Below are positions 1 through 9,242 of a stretch of 64,000 bases of DNA, piece by piece. This stretch comes from CAVPHV01 sp963821095 (GTDB taxonomy: Bacteria > Actinomycetota > Acidimicrobiia > Spongiisociales > UBA5794). Numbering within the stretch: position 1 is the first letter of the stretch; each line of letters begins with the position of its first letter. The notes beneath the pieces are model-generated. The model saw only the letters and a program-made list of their open reading frames with translations, ran no database searches and was not told where the DNA came from. The position numbers and the translations under genes were made by a program. Where the stretch lies: contig CAWGCJ010000007.1 in assembly GCA_963821095.1 (NCBI GenBank), positions 434,001 through 498,000 of the forward strand, given 5' to 3'.

Positions 1-1
1 C

Positions 2-361
2 GAGCGGTATGAGGTGGTGTGCCGGCTTTCGTCGGTCACCAGCGCCAAGGGTGCCCACTTCTTCACCGAGGTCCCCAAGGACGACGCCATCATCGACTCG
101 ATCGTTCCGTTGTTCGCCGGCGCCGAGTGGCATGAACGAGAAGCGGCCGAGATGTTCGGCATCACGTTCGTCGGCCACCCGTATCCGCTGAAGTTGTACC
201 TGCCCGACTCGTTCCAGGGCTTTCCGCTGCGCAAGTCCTACCCGCTGCTGTCCCGTGAGGTCAAACCCTGGCCGGGGACGGTTGATGTCGAGAGCATGCC
301 CGAAGCCGACGGCCCATCGACGACCAACGTTGAAGCCGGAGACACCGGAGGCGGCGAGTGA
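2..361 (+). CDS. nuoC: NADH-quinone oxidoreductase subunit C (3' part)
   Basis: Last 119 residues of the 30 kDa-type subunit of respiratory complex I, part of the peripheral arm that passes electrons to quinone. The start lies left of the window. The family signature is visible as EREAAEMFGITFVGHP (residues about 45-60 of the fragment), followed by the usual proline-rich end LYLPDSFQGFPLRKSYPL. The C-terminus adds a short acidic Ser/Thr/Gly-rich tail. Its TGA overlaps the GTG start of nuoD by four bases, so the two are translationally coupled. Confidence 0.93.
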   Translation, partial: ERYEVVCRLSSVTSAKGAHFFTEVPKDDAIIDSIVPLFAGAEWHEREAAEMFGITFVGHPYPLKLYLPDSFQGFPLRKSYPLLSREVKPWPGTVDVESMPEADGPSTTNVEAGDTGGGE

Positions 362-1555
362 CCGACATCGACGCTCGCGCCGCAATGCACCTCTCCGACG
401 CTTCGGTCTCGGTTGAGCTCGAGACCCAGGGCATGACGCTCAACATCGGACCGCAGCACCCGTCGACCCACGGGGTGTTGCGCCTCGTCGCCAAGGTCGA
501 AGGCGAGCGAGTGATGAGCGTTCAGCCGGTGATCGGCTACATGCACCGCGGGTACGAGAAGCTGACCGAGGTCAGGACATACGCCCAGATCACCGCGTTG
601 GTCAATCGGATCGACTGGGTTTCCGGGTTCGCCAACGAGATCCCGTGGATCAGGTCGGTCGAGAAGCTGATGCAGATCGAGGTGCCCGAGCGGGCCCAGT
701 GGATCCGCCTCATCCTCACTGAGATGACCAGGATCTCATCGCACCTGCTCTTCATGTCGTCCTATCCGCTCGAGCTCGGTGCGGCTACTCCGCTGATGTA
801 CGCGCTGCGCGAACGGGAATACTTGATGGACCTCATCGAGGGTGTCACCGGCGGCCGCTTCCACCCGAACTTCAACCGAGTCGGCGGCGTCAAGCCGGCA
901 GCTGGCGGTGGTTCCACCCAGAAGAAGGTCTCGCAGGATCTGCCGGCCGGCTTCTTCCAGGGAACCCGGGAGGCGATGGACCGGATCGATTCGGTGATGG
1001 ACGAACTCGACGAACTCGTCACCGGGAACGAATTGATCAGAGCTCGGACCATTGGGGTCGGGGTCATCCCCCCCGAAAAGGCCATTGAGTTCGGGCTGTC
1101 GGGACCAAACGCCCGGGCGTCCGGCGTCGACTTCGATCTGCGCCGCGACGGCGAGCCCTACCTGCCATACGACCAGGTCGAGTTTGATGTCATCACCGAA
1201 CAGGCCGGCGACTCCTTCGCCAGGTACCTCGTCCGCAAGGAAGAGATCCGCCAGGCGGTCCGCATCGTGCGCCAGGCCGTCGACGCCATCAAGCCGGGAC
1301 CGCTCCAGGCCAAGGTGCCTCGAGTCCTCAAGGTGCCCAAGGGTCAGGTGTATGTGCGCACGGAGAACCCGAAAGGTGAGATGGGCTTCTATCTCGATCT
1401 CGGAGGGTGGCCGCATCCCGTACCGGGTCAAGATCCGCTCTGCTTCGTTCTGCAACCTCTCGATCCTCTCCTGGATCCTCGAGGGCGCCCTGGTTCCCGA
1501 CCTCGTCGCCATCATGGGCAGCCTCGACTTCGTCCTCGGAGACGTAGATCGATGA
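358..1555 (+). CDS. nuoD: NADH-quinone oxidoreductase subunit D (one frameshift)
   Basis: 49 kDa-type subunit of complex I, which forms the quinone site with NuoB. The reading frame from GTG 358 carries the family blocks NIGPQHPSTHGVLR, GYMHRGYEK, TRISSHLLF and GGRFHPNFNRVGG. Near base 1396 the frame breaks: the normal C-terminus (GGRIPYRVKIRSASFCNL, then LVPDLVAIMGSLDFVLGDVD) continues in the next frame to TGA 1553-1555. Removing one G at about 1396 joins the halves into a 398-residue protein of normal length. The shift is more likely a sequence error than a dead gene, because the rest of the operon is intact. Read without correction, the frame would run on to 1638 with an unrelated Arg/Pro-rich end. 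Confidence 0.9.
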
Positions 1556-1582
1556 GGGCTCCCTACGTTGCTGCGCGAGCGA

Positions 1583-1633
1583 GGAGTTTCGGCTCCGCCG
1601 AAACTCCCAACGGGAACTCCGCAGGAGTTCCCG
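1583..1633. repeat. Two adjacent perfect palindromes between nuoD and nuoH
   Basis: Two hairpins fill the short nuoD-nuoH gap: 1583-1607 (11-bp arms GGAGTTTCGGC, loop TCC) and 1611-1633 (10-bp arms CGGGAACTCC, loop GCA). The second covers the only Shine-Dalgarno-like GGAG (1624-1627) of nuoH, so it could limit nuoH translation. The arms resemble the palindromes that follow both tuf genes (GGAGTTTCC / GGAAACTCC), which suggests a small dispersed element. Function is inference. Confidence 0.6.
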
Positions 1634-1634
1634 C

Positions 1635-2642
1635 ATGAACTTCTGGTTGGAGTTGGTCATCAAGACGGTGTTGGTGCTGATCTTGGTGGTGCTGCCGGTG
1701 GCGCTGGTGGTGATCTTTGGTGAGCTCAAGATCTCGGCTCACATCCAGAGCCGGATCGGGCCCTACTTCGCCGGTGGGCGTTTTGGATGGGCCCAGCCGC
1801 TCGCCGATGGTGCCAAGTTCATTCAGAAGGAGGACCTGATCCCGGCGGGGGCCGACAACGCGGTGTTCCGCTTTGCCCCGTACGTGGTGCTGATGGGGAC
1901 GTTCGCCACCTTTGTGGTCATCCCGTTTGGTCCCGACCTCGCGGCCGAGAACCTCGATGTCGGAATCTTCTTCCTGCTGGCGATTTCGTCGATGTCAACG
2001 CTTGGTGTGCTGATGGCCGGCTGGTCGTCGGCCAACAAGTACTCCCTGATCGGTGGCTTGCGGGCAGCCGCCCAGCTGATCGCCTACGAATTGCCGCTGG
2101 TATTGGCCGCCCTCGCCGTTGTCGTCCAGGCCGGCACGCTTTCACTCCCGGGAATCGTCGAGGCGCAGGCCAACATGGAGATCTTCGGGCTTGGCATCCA
2201 CCTGCCCTATGTGCTCACCGGCCAGATCCTCAGCTTCATCATCTTCACCATCGCTGCGCTTGCGGAGCTCTCACGGATCCCGTTCGACATGCCGATCGCC
2301 GAGTCCGAGCTCACGATGGGCTACCTGACCGAGTACTCAGGCCTGCGCTTCACGATGTTCTTCCTTGGTGAGTACGCCGCCATGATCTCGCTTGCTGCGG
2401 TCGCCTCGACCCTCTTCCTCGGGGGCTACTACTTCCCCGGCTTGAGTGTGGACGCTCTCAAGGTCGCCGGGCCCTTCATCCTGCTCGGCAAAACCCTGCT
2501 TCTCTGCTTCGTGTTCATCTGGATGCGCTGGTCGTGGCCACGGTTGCGTGAGGACCAACTCCAGTCGTTGGCCTGGAAGTGGCTCATCCCGCTGGCCCTC
2601 GCCAACATCGTCGTCATCTCCATCTTCAAGGTGGTGCTCTGA
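1635..2642 (+). CDS. nuoH: NADH-quinone oxidoreductase subunit H
   Basis: Membrane subunit of complex I that connects the quinone chamber to the proton-pumping arm. 335 residues with about eight hydrophobic helices. Family motifs are visible: HIQSRIGPYFAGGRFGWAQP (about 39-58), YSLIGGLRAAAQLIAYELPL (about 136-155) and the quinone-site loop around LAELSRIPFDMPIAESELT (about 207-225). It follows nuoD after about 80 bases; in most genomes nuoE, nuoF and nuoG sit in this gap. The ATG at 1635 follows a GGAG buried in a palindrome. Confidence 0.96.
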   Translation: MNFWLELVIKTVLVLILVVLPVALVVIFGELKISAHIQSRIGPYFAGGRFGWAQPLADGAKFIQKEDLIPAGADNAVFRFAPYVVLMGTFATFVVIPFGPDLAAENLDVGIFFLLAISSMSTLGVLMAGWSSANKYSLIGGLRAAAQLIAYELPLVLAALAVVVQAGTLSLPGIVEAQANMEIFGLGIHLPYVLTGQILSFIIFTIAALAELSRIPFDMPIAESELTMGYLTEYSGLRFTMFFLGEYAAMISLAAVASTLFLGGYYFPGLSVDALKVAGPFILLGKTLLLCFVFIWMRWSWPRLREDQLQSLAWKWLIPLALANIVVISIFKVVL

Positions 2643-3121
2643 TGGCCCAGCAAGTCAACGACGGCGGGTTCCCGCTCAAGGGTCTCTTCACCGGGATGAA
2701 GGTCACCTTTCTCGAGTTGCTGAAGAAGCCGGTGACGGTGAACTACCCCAAAGAGAAAGAGATCCCCGTGGCTCGGGCCCGCGGCGTGATCGCCCTCGAC
2801 ACCGAAGCCTGCACGGTGTGCATGTTATGTGCGCGGGAATGCCCCGACTGGTGCATCTACATCGAAGGTCACAAAGAAGAGGTACCTCCCGCGAAAGAGG
2901 GCGGCCGGGTTCGCACCCGAGCCAAGCTCGACCGTTTTGATATCGACTACGCGTTGTGCATGTACTGCGGCATCTGCGTCGAGGTATGTCCGTTCGACGC
3001 CCTCTTCTGGAGCCCCGACTACGAGTACAGCGAGTTCTCGATCGCCAACATGCTCCACGACAAAGAACGCCTTACCGAATGGCTGGAGACCGTACCCGAC
3101 CCTCCAGCGTTGGAGACCTGA
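2642..3121 (+). CDS. nuoI: NADH-quinone oxidoreductase subunit I
   Basis: Ferredoxin-like subunit carrying two [4Fe-4S] clusters (N6a/N6b) in the complex I peripheral arm. Both cluster motifs are present: CTVCMLCARECP near residue 56 and CMYCGICVEVCP near residue 105. 159 residues, normal for the family. The ATG at 2642 shares its A with the nuoH stop (TGATG), which fixes the start; an in-frame ATG at 2579 lies inside nuoH and is rejected. Confidence 0.96.
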   Translation: MAQQVNDGGFPLKGLFTGMKVTFLELLKKPVTVNYPKEKEIPVARARGVIALDTEACTVCMLCARECPDWCIYIEGHKEEVPPAKEGGRVRTRAKLDRFDIDYALCMYCGICVEVCPFDALFWSPDYEYSEFSIANMLHDKERLTEWLETVPDPPALET

Positions 3122-3126
3122 CCGCC

Positions 3127-3711
3127 ATGACGATGAACGACTGGCTCAGTCAACCCGAGAACTACGTGTTCCTCGTGATCGCGTTGCCGATGGTCTTTGG
3201 CGCCTGGCGGGTGGTGACGACCCGCAATGTCGTGCATGCGGCCCTCTATCTAGTCCTGGCTCTCGGAGGTTCGGCGGCGCTGTTCCTGCTGTTGGGTGCA
3301 GAGTTCGTCGCCTGGACCGTGGTGTTGGTCTACATCGGCGCCGTCGTCGTCCTGTTCCTCTTCGGGGTGATGATCACCCGGGCTCCGCTTGGTCGCCAAG
3401 AGGACCTCAGCCACGCCGCCAATGTCCGGATCCCAGCCGCCGCCATCTCGTTTGCGTTGTTCATCATCATGGGTGGCTCGATGCTGAGCTACTTCGGTGG
3501 TGAGGAGTTCACCGCCGATGCCGGAGTCACCCGCACCGGGGACATCGGATTCGTCATCTTCGAACGCTTTGTGATCCCATTCGAGGTCGTCTCGCTGGTG
3601 CTGCTGGCAGCACTCATCGGCGGCATCGTGCTGGCTCGCAAGGATCCCGAACCGGATGACGCCTCGGGAGGCGACGTTGTGGCCGCATCCGCCGAAGGGA
3701 GTGACGCATGA
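3127..3711 (+). CDS. nuoJ: NADH-quinone oxidoreductase subunit J
   Basis: Membrane subunit of complex I, 194 residues with about five transmembrane helices. The third-helix stretch VLVYIGAVVVLFLFGVMI matches the family's hallmark, which contains the pi-bulge region. The start ATG 3127 lies five bases after nuoI; an in-frame upstream ATG lies inside nuoI. The C-terminus has a soluble Asp/Glu/Ala-rich tail of about 25 residues. The stop overlaps the nuoK start as ATGA. Confidence 0.95.
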   Translation: MTMNDWLSQPENYVFLVIALPMVFGAWRVVTTRNVVHAALYLVLALGGSAALFLLLGAEFVAWTVVLVYIGAVVVLFLFGVMITRAPLGRQEDLSHAANVRIPAAAISFALFIIMGGSMLSYFGGEEFTADAGVTRTGDIGFVIFERFVIPFEVVSLVLLAALIGGIVLARKDPEPDDASGGDVVAASAEGSDA

Positions 3712-4013
3712 TCATCATGCAGTTCCTGATCCTCGGCGCCGCCCTGTTCTCGCTCGGCGTCTACGGCGTGCTGACCCGGCGCAATGCGGTCCTGGTGCTG
3801 CTCTCCGTTGAACTGATGCTTGCCGCCGTCAACATCAACTTCGTGGCGTTCGACCGCTTCCTCGGGGATGAAATGGCCGGCGGGCAGATCTTTGCACTGT
3901 TCATCATTGCCATCGCCGCCGCCGAGGTGGGGATCGGTCTTGCGATCATCCTGCTGATCTACCGCAACCGGCACGACGCCAACGTCGACGACCTGGACCT
4001 GATGAAGCTATGA
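3708..4013 (+). CDS. nuoK: NADH-quinone oxidoreductase subunit K
   Basis: Small antiporter-like membrane subunit of complex I, 101 residues, three helices. The conserved glutamate of helix 2 is in LLSVELMLAAVNINFVAF, and a second one sits in the AAAEVGIGLAI helix. ATGA overlaps with both nuoJ and nuoL indicate tight coupling. Confidence 0.96.
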   Translation: MIIMQFLILGAALFSLGVYGVLTRRNAVLVLLSVELMLAAVNINFVAFDRFLGDEMAGGQIFALFIIAIAAAEVGIGLAIILLIYRNRHDANVDDLDLMKL

Positions 4014-6130
4014 ACGCGATCCTCGCCAACGCTTCGCTGCTCCTGGCCACTGCGGCCGAGGAGGGGGGCGATCACGCCGAAACCGTCTTCTCCGATGGTG
4101 GCTGGTTGGCGTCTGGCGCATGGCTGATCCCCGTCGTGCCGATGGTGATTGCCTTCCTCATCGTGTTCTTCGGCAAGCGCTCACCCCTCAAGGGCTGGGG
4201 GATGGCCGTCGGCGCCATGGGGTTTGTCGCTCTGTACGGCGCGGTGCTGTTCGGTCAGGCCCTGTTCGGCGACGCCTCCGTCGTCTACCAAGGCGCCGTC
4301 GAGATCGGCGACATCGGGACCACCACCGCAGATGGCCATGCCGGCCTGCTGCACCTCGAGTGGGGATGGATGGTCGACGGTCTGTCCTCGATGATGTACT
4401 TCGTGGTCGGGGTGGTCGGTCTGCTCGTCTTCATCTACGCCAAGAGCTACATGAAGGGCGACATCCGCTACACCTGGTTCTTTGCCAGCTTCACACTCTT
4501 CGCAGGCGGCATGCTGGTGCTGGTCTCGGCGCCGAACCTGATCCAACTCATCGTCGGATGGGAGCTGGTCGGGGTGGCCTCGTACCTGCTGATCGGTCAC
4601 TACTGGGAGGACCACGAGAACTCGTCGGCGGCCATCAAGGCATTCCTGGTCAACAAGGTCGCCGACGTCGGTTTGTTCATCGGCGCCATCATGATCGGTC
4701 TCTCGGTGGGGTCGTTCCGCTTCAGCGACATCATGGAGGTCGTTGCCGGCGGGGGTGGATCGACGCTGTCTACCGTTGCTTTCTGGGCCGGCGTTGCCCT
4801 CTTCATCGGGGCGATGGGCAAGAGCGCCCAGTTCCCACTCCATGTCTGGTTGCCCGACGCCATGGCCGGCCCGACGCCTGTGTCAGCCCTCATGCACGCC
4901 GCAACGATGGTCACCGCCGGCGTGTTCCTGATCGGGCGGATGTTCCCCTTCTACAACAGCCCCGAATACGCCGAGGAGATGCGCTGGATCATCGTCATCA
5001 TCGGCTCGCTCACGCTGCTGTTGCCCGGACTGATCGCCCTCGTCCAGGACGACATCAAGAAGGTTCTGGCGTACTCAACGGTGTCCCAGCTTGGCTACAT
5101 GATGGTGGCGATGGGCGCCGGGGCCTACACCGCAGGCCTCTTCCACCTCTTCACTCACGCCTTCTTCAAGGCTCTGCTGTTCCTCGGGGCTGGCTCGGTG
5201 ATCCACGCCGTCCACTCGAACAACATGTCCGACATGGGTGGGCTGCGCAAATACATGCCGTGGACGTTCTGGACGTTCTTGATCGGCTCGGCCTCCCTCG
5301 CCGGGATCTTCCCGCTTGCCGGGTTCTGGTCGAAGGACGAAATCCTGGCCTCACTCCAGTACGCCGGCGAGAACTACCCGGTCGAGGCCGGCGGCGCGGC
5401 GTTGGCCAACGTTGCCTTGGTGGTGGCCATCGTCGGCGCCTTTGTGACCGCGTTCTACATGACCCGCGCCGTCTCGCTGACCTTCTTCGGCAGCTACAAG
5501 GGCCACGGCGAACCGCACGAATCGCCCAGGATGATGACGGTGCCGCTGGTCGGCCTCGCCGTCGGCGCTGTTGCGGCGGGTTGGCTCAACATTCCGGGCG
5601 TCACCTCCTACTTCACCGACGCGGTCGGCAAGGTCTTTGTTCCGGCGGGCGACCATCACGCTGAGGCGATCAACTTCGCCATCGCGCTCAGCGCGAGCCT
5701 GGCCGGCCTGTTGGCCATCGGGCTCGGCTACCTGCTGTGGTTCCCGGACAAGAAGACCCAGCAGGAGCGCGACACCTTCCGGATTCCGGTCCTCTACCCG
5801 CTGCTGGTCAACAAGTATTACATCGACGACTTCTACATGGATGTCGTCGTGCGTCCCCTTCGTGGCCCGATTGCCCGTGGCGTCAACTGGTTCAACGGGC
5901 ATGTCATCGACGCCGTCGTCAACGGTGTCGGCTTCGGTACCAAGGCCTTGGCCAAGCCGATCTACGCCTTCGACCAGCGTGGTCTCGACGAGGCCTTCAA
6001 TGCCACGGCGGCTGGTACCGCGGCCACGGGAACGTTCCTGCGCATGTTCCAAACGGGCAAGGTGCAGCAGTACGCCGTCATGATTTTTGCGGGGACAGTG
6101 CTCCTCGTAGCCGGACTCATCATTTTCTGA
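4010..6130 (+). CDS. nuoL: NADH-quinone oxidoreductase subunit L
   Basis: Largest antiporter-like proton-pumping subunit of complex I, 706 residues, at the distal end of the membrane arm. Family motifs include GWELVGVASYLLIGHYW, KSAQFPLHVWLPDAMAGPTP, SALMHAATMVTAGV and HLFTHAFFKALLFLGAGSVIHA. The C-terminal part (from about 560) contains the extra helices of the long lateral helix region. It overlaps nuoK by four bases and ends just before a good ribosome-binding site for nuoM. Confidence 0.96.
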   Translation: MNAILANASLLLATAAEEGGDHAETVFSDGGWLASGAWLIPVVPMVIAFLIVFFGKRSPLKGWGMAVGAMGFVALYGAVLFGQALFGDASVVYQGAVEIGDIGTTTADGHAGLLHLEWGWMVDGLSSMMYFVVGVVGLLVFIYAKSYMKGDIRYTWFFASFTLFAGGMLVLVSAPNLIQLIVGWELVGVASYLLIGHYWEDHENSSAAIKAFLVNKVADVGLFIGAIMIGLSVGSFRFSDIMEVVAGGGGSTLSTVAFWAGVALFIGAMGKSAQFPLHVWLPDAMAGPTPVSALMHAATMVTAGVFLIGRMFPFYNSPEYAEEMRWIIVIIGSLTLLLPGLIALVQDDIKKVLAYSTVSQLGYMMVAMGAGAYTAGLFHLFTHAFFKALLFLGAGSVIHAVHSNNMSDMGGLRKYMPWTFWTFLIGSASLAGIFPLAGFWSKDEILASLQYAGENYPVEAGGAALANVALVVAIVGAFVTAFYMTRAVSLTFFGSYKGHGEPHESPRMMTVPLVGLAVGAVAAGWLNIPGVTSYFTDAVGKVFVPAGDHHAEAINFAIALSASLAGLLAIGLGYLLWFPDKKTQQERDTFRIPVLYPLLVNKYYIDDFYMDVVVRPLRGPIARGVNWFNGHVIDAVVNGVGFGTKALAKPIYAFDQRGLDEAFNATAAGTAATGTFLRMFQTGKVQQYAVMIFAGTVLLVAGLIIF

Positions 6131-6146
6131 TAGGAGGAGCGCACAG

Positions 6147-7718
6147 ATGTTCGATAGTGGCTGGGGGCTAAGCCTCATTGTCTTCCTGCCTCTGCTCGGG
6201 GCCGGGGTCGTGATGGCGATCCCGAAGGCCAACGAGCAGGCGCAGAAGGTCGTCGCGATCATCTTCGCGTTGGCAGCGTTCGCGCTCGCCGTCGTGATGG
6301 CGTTCCAGTTCGATTACGGCGCCGCGGGCACGATGCAGTTCGGCACCAACCTGGAGTGGATCGAGGTCATCAACTCGCGCTACATCATCGGGATCGACGG
6401 CATTTCGCTGCCGCTGGTGGTGCTCTCCACGTTCATCACCGTGCTGGCCATCATCTACTCGTGGGAGCACTGGCCAGAGCCACACAATCCCAAGGTGTTC
6501 CTGATGCTGATCCTGATCCTGGCGACCGGGATGACCGGGACGTTTGTGGCGCTCGACCTCATCTTGTTCTTTGTGTTCTTCGAGGTGGTGCTGCTCCCGA
6601 TGTACTTCATGATCGGGATCTGGGGCGACCGCAACGAGGTGCGCATCCCCGTGTTCAAGCGGGTGATGGAGATGCGGATCTACGCGTCGCTCAAGTTCTT
6701 CCTGTTCACGCTGTTCGGGTCGGCCTTCATGCTGCTTGGTTTTCTGGCGCTCTACTACCGCTCCGGGGATGGAGGAGCGGAACGCACCTTCAGCATCCTC
6801 GAGTTGGCCGCCCGCAACGAACTGTTCTTCGGGACGTTTGCGTTCTGGGTGTTCGCCGCTCTCTTCCTCGGCTTTGCCGTCAAGGTGCCGATGTTCCCGC
6901 TGCACACCTGGCTCCCCGACGCCCACACCGCAGCTCCGACGGTTGGCTCCGTGCTGCTGGCGGCCATCCTCCTGAAGCTCGGCACATATGCCTTCATCCG
7001 TATCAGCCTCCCGATCCTGCCGGACGAGTTCGAGACGTGGGCCCCATTCATCGGCATATTGGCGGTGACCGGCATCATCTATGCCTCGTTGGCGTGTCTG
7101 GCCCAAACCGACATGAAACGGCTCATCGCCTTCTCCTCGGTTGGGCACATGGGCTTTGTGATGCTGGGGATCGCCAGCCTCACCGACATCGGGATCAACG
7201 CCGCGATCATCGGCATGGTGGCCCACGGGGTCATCACCGGCCTGCTCTTCTTCCTGGCCGGCTCCATGTCGCACCGCTATCACACCAGGGAGATGGCGCG
7301 TCTCGGCGGCAACCAGAAGCTGATGCCCATCATGGGGGCCATCCTCGGGTTCACCGCGATGGCATCGCTCGGCCTGCCCAGCCTGGCTGGGTTCTGGGGT
7401 GAGTTCATGGCGCTGCTCGGCTCGTACAACCCCCTCGAGGGGCTCAACGTCGCGCTGTTCCGTACCCTGATGGTCTTCGGGGCCATCGGCACCGTGCTGA
7501 CCGCCGGCTATATGCTGTGGATGCTGCAGAAGGTCAACTTCGGTGAGCCGAAGAGCGAGTGGGACGGCAAGCACTTCCACGACGTCGACGGGTGGGAGAT
7601 GACCGCCTGGGTGCCGCTCATCGTGGCCATCATCGCCATCGGGATCTATCCCAAGATCATCTTCGGGGCAACCAACGAAGCCGTCATCGACCTGGTCGCG
7701 CAGGCGTTTGGGGGCTGA
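6147..7718 (+). CDS. nuoM: NADH-quinone oxidoreductase subunit M
   Basis: Second antiporter-like subunit of complex I, 523 residues with about 14 helices. Diagnostic blocks: GIDGISLPLVVLSTFITVLA, FFEVVLLPMYFMIGIWG (the key helix glutamate), FAVKVPMFPLHTWLPDAHT and SSVGHMGFVMLGI. A GGAGGAG sits about eight bases before ATG 6147. Confidence 0.96.
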   Translation: MFDSGWGLSLIVFLPLLGAGVVMAIPKANEQAQKVVAIIFALAAFALAVVMAFQFDYGAAGTMQFGTNLEWIEVINSRYIIGIDGISLPLVVLSTFITVLAIIYSWEHWPEPHNPKVFLMLILILATGMTGTFVALDLILFFVFFEVVLLPMYFMIGIWGDRNEVRIPVFKRVMEMRIYASLKFFLFTLFGSAFMLLGFLALYYRSGDGGAERTFSILELAARNELFFGTFAFWVFAALFLGFAVKVPMFPLHTWLPDAHTAAPTVGSVLLAAILLKLGTYAFIRISLPILPDEFETWAPFIGILAVTGIIYASLACLAQTDMKRLIAFSSVGHMGFVMLGIASLTDIGINAAIIGMVAHGVITGLLFFLAGSMSHRYHTREMARLGGNQKLMPIMGAILGFTAMASLGLPSLAGFWGEFMALLGSYNPLEGLNVALFRTLMVFGAIGTVLTAGYMLWMLQKVNFGEPKSEWDGKHFHDVDGWEMTAWVPLIVAIIAIGIYPKIIFGATNEAVIDLVAQAFGG

Positions 7719-7721
7719 TAG

Positions 7722-9230
7722 GTGAACGTCGACTACCACGCGCTGCTTCCCGAGATCATTCTCGCCGCCACGGTTATTGCCGTGCTGGTGGTTGATCTGC
7801 TTCCGGTCGACAAGTACTGGACGGCAGTGGTGGGTCTTGTTGGGTTGTTTGCGGCCGTGATCCCGGTGCTGACGCTCGGTTTCTGCGACAGCCTGGCGTT
7901 CTGTGACGTTTCTGCGCCCGAACGCATCATGTTCGACGGGTCGTATGTGGTCGACACGTTCTCATTGGTGATGAAGGGCCTGTTCATCGGCGGCGCCTTT
8001 GTCTCGCTGTTGCTCGCGGTCGGCTACCTCGAGTCGTATCGACTCTGGGAGGGTGAGTTCTACTTCCTCCTGCTGGCCTCGGCCCTTGGCGCCGTTGTGA
8101 TGGCGTCGAGCCGGGACCTGGTCACGATCTTCGTGGCGCTCGAGTTGGTGACTGCACCGACCTTCCTGATGGCCGGCTGGCGCAAGGGGTACGCCAGAGG
8201 CAACGAGGCCGCAATGAAGTACTTCATCATTGGCGTCGTCTCGGCTTCGATCATGCTGTTTGGGATGTCGCTGCTCTACGGGACGACGGGTGAGCTGACG
8301 TTCGCCGGGATCAGGGAAGCGTCCGTCGGACTCGCCGACGAACCCGCCTTTGTCATGGCCGTTACCCTCACCCTGCTCGGATTTGCCTTCAAGGTCTCGG
8401 CGGTGCCGTTCCACTTCTGGACGCCGGACACGTACGAGGGCGCGCCCCCGCCGGTGACCGCCTACCTTTCGGTCGTATCGAAGGCGGCCGGTTTCACCGG
8501 CTTGCTGGTGCTCTGCTACGTGGCGTTCATCGAGGTGAGCGAGATTTGGGGATCGGCACTGTGGGTGCTGGCCGCGCTGTCGATGACCGTCGGCAACCTG
8601 ATCGCGCTTCGCCAGACCAATGTCATCCGCCTGCTCGGGTACTCATCGATTGCCCAGGGCGGGTTCATGCTTGTGCCGTTTGGAGCCGCCGTGGCCGGTG
8701 GTGCAGATCCGGCACAGCTCGAAGGCGCCTTTTTTGCCACCGTCACCTATCTGCTCATCTACGCGTTCATGAACCTGGGCGCCTTTGGCGTCACGATTGC
8801 GGTGCGCAACCGGGTCGACAGCGTGGAGATCGCGACATGGGGAGGCCTCAACAACTATGCGCCCGGTCTCGCCGGACTGGTGGCGCTGTTCTTCCTCTCG
8901 CTCGCCGGTATCCCGCCCCTGGCCGGCTGGTTCGCCAAGTTTGTGATGTTCCGTTCCGTGATCTCGGTTGGAGGTGCCTGGCCGACGGCGTTGGCGGTTA
9001 TCGCGGTGCTGAATGCAGTGGTCGCCTTTGCCTACTACTCACGGGTGGTCAAGTCGGTGTGGTTCGATCCGGTGCCCGATTCGATCCCGGCCGCAGAATT
9101 GCGTGAGCAGAAGGTCTCCCCCGCCCTCCAGTTGGCGCTTGCCGTTACGGCCATCGCGGTGCTGGTGCTCGGGATGTTCCCCGGGCTGATCGCCGACGTC
9201 GGCGACATCGCCCAGACCTTCGCCCTGTAA
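7722..9230 (+). CDS. nuoN: NADH-quinone oxidoreductase subunit N
   Basis: Third antiporter-like subunit of complex I, 502 residues. Motifs: VALELVTAPTFLMAGWRKG (the conserved helix glutamate), AFKVSAVPFHFWTPDTYEGA and LLGYSSIAQGGFMLVPFG. It begins with GTG 7722, three bases after the nuoM stop and without a strong ribosome-binding site, so it is probably coupled to nuoM. It is the last nuo gene here; a methyltransferase gene follows 12 bases later. Confidence 0.95.
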   Translation: MNVDYHALLPEIILAATVIAVLVVDLLPVDKYWTAVVGLVGLFAAVIPVLTLGFCDSLAFCDVSAPERIMFDGSYVVDTFSLVMKGLFIGGAFVSLLLAVGYLESYRLWEGEFYFLLLASALGAVVMASSRDLVTIFVALELVTAPTFLMAGWRKGYARGNEAAMKYFIIGVVSASIMLFGMSLLYGTTGELTFAGIREASVGLADEPAFVMAVTLTLLGFAFKVSAVPFHFWTPDTYEGAPPPVTAYLSVVSKAAGFTGLLVLCYVAFIEVSEIWGSALWVLAALSMTVGNLIALRQTNVIRLLGYSSIAQGGFMLVPFGAAVAGGADPAQLEGAFFATVTYLLIYAFMNLGAFGVTIAVRNRVDSVEIATWGGLNNYAPGLAGLVALFFLSLAGIPPLAGWFAKFVMFRSVISVGGAWPTALAVIAVLNAVVAFAYYSRVVKSVWFDPVPDSIPAAELREQKVSPALQLALAVTAIAVLVLGMFPGLIADVGDIAQTFAL

Positions 9231-9242
9231 CCGAGAAGACGC

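Noticed and set aside
1556..1634. Remnants of nuoE, nuoF or nuoG
   Set aside because: The gap is only 79 bases and consists of two palindromes; no cluster-binding cysteine motif or NADH-site fragment is present.
6168..7739. 523-codon minus-strand open frame exactly opposite nuoM
   Set aside because: Typical GC-rich antisense shadow rich in Arg, His, Gln and Asp; nuoM itself is a complete family protein.
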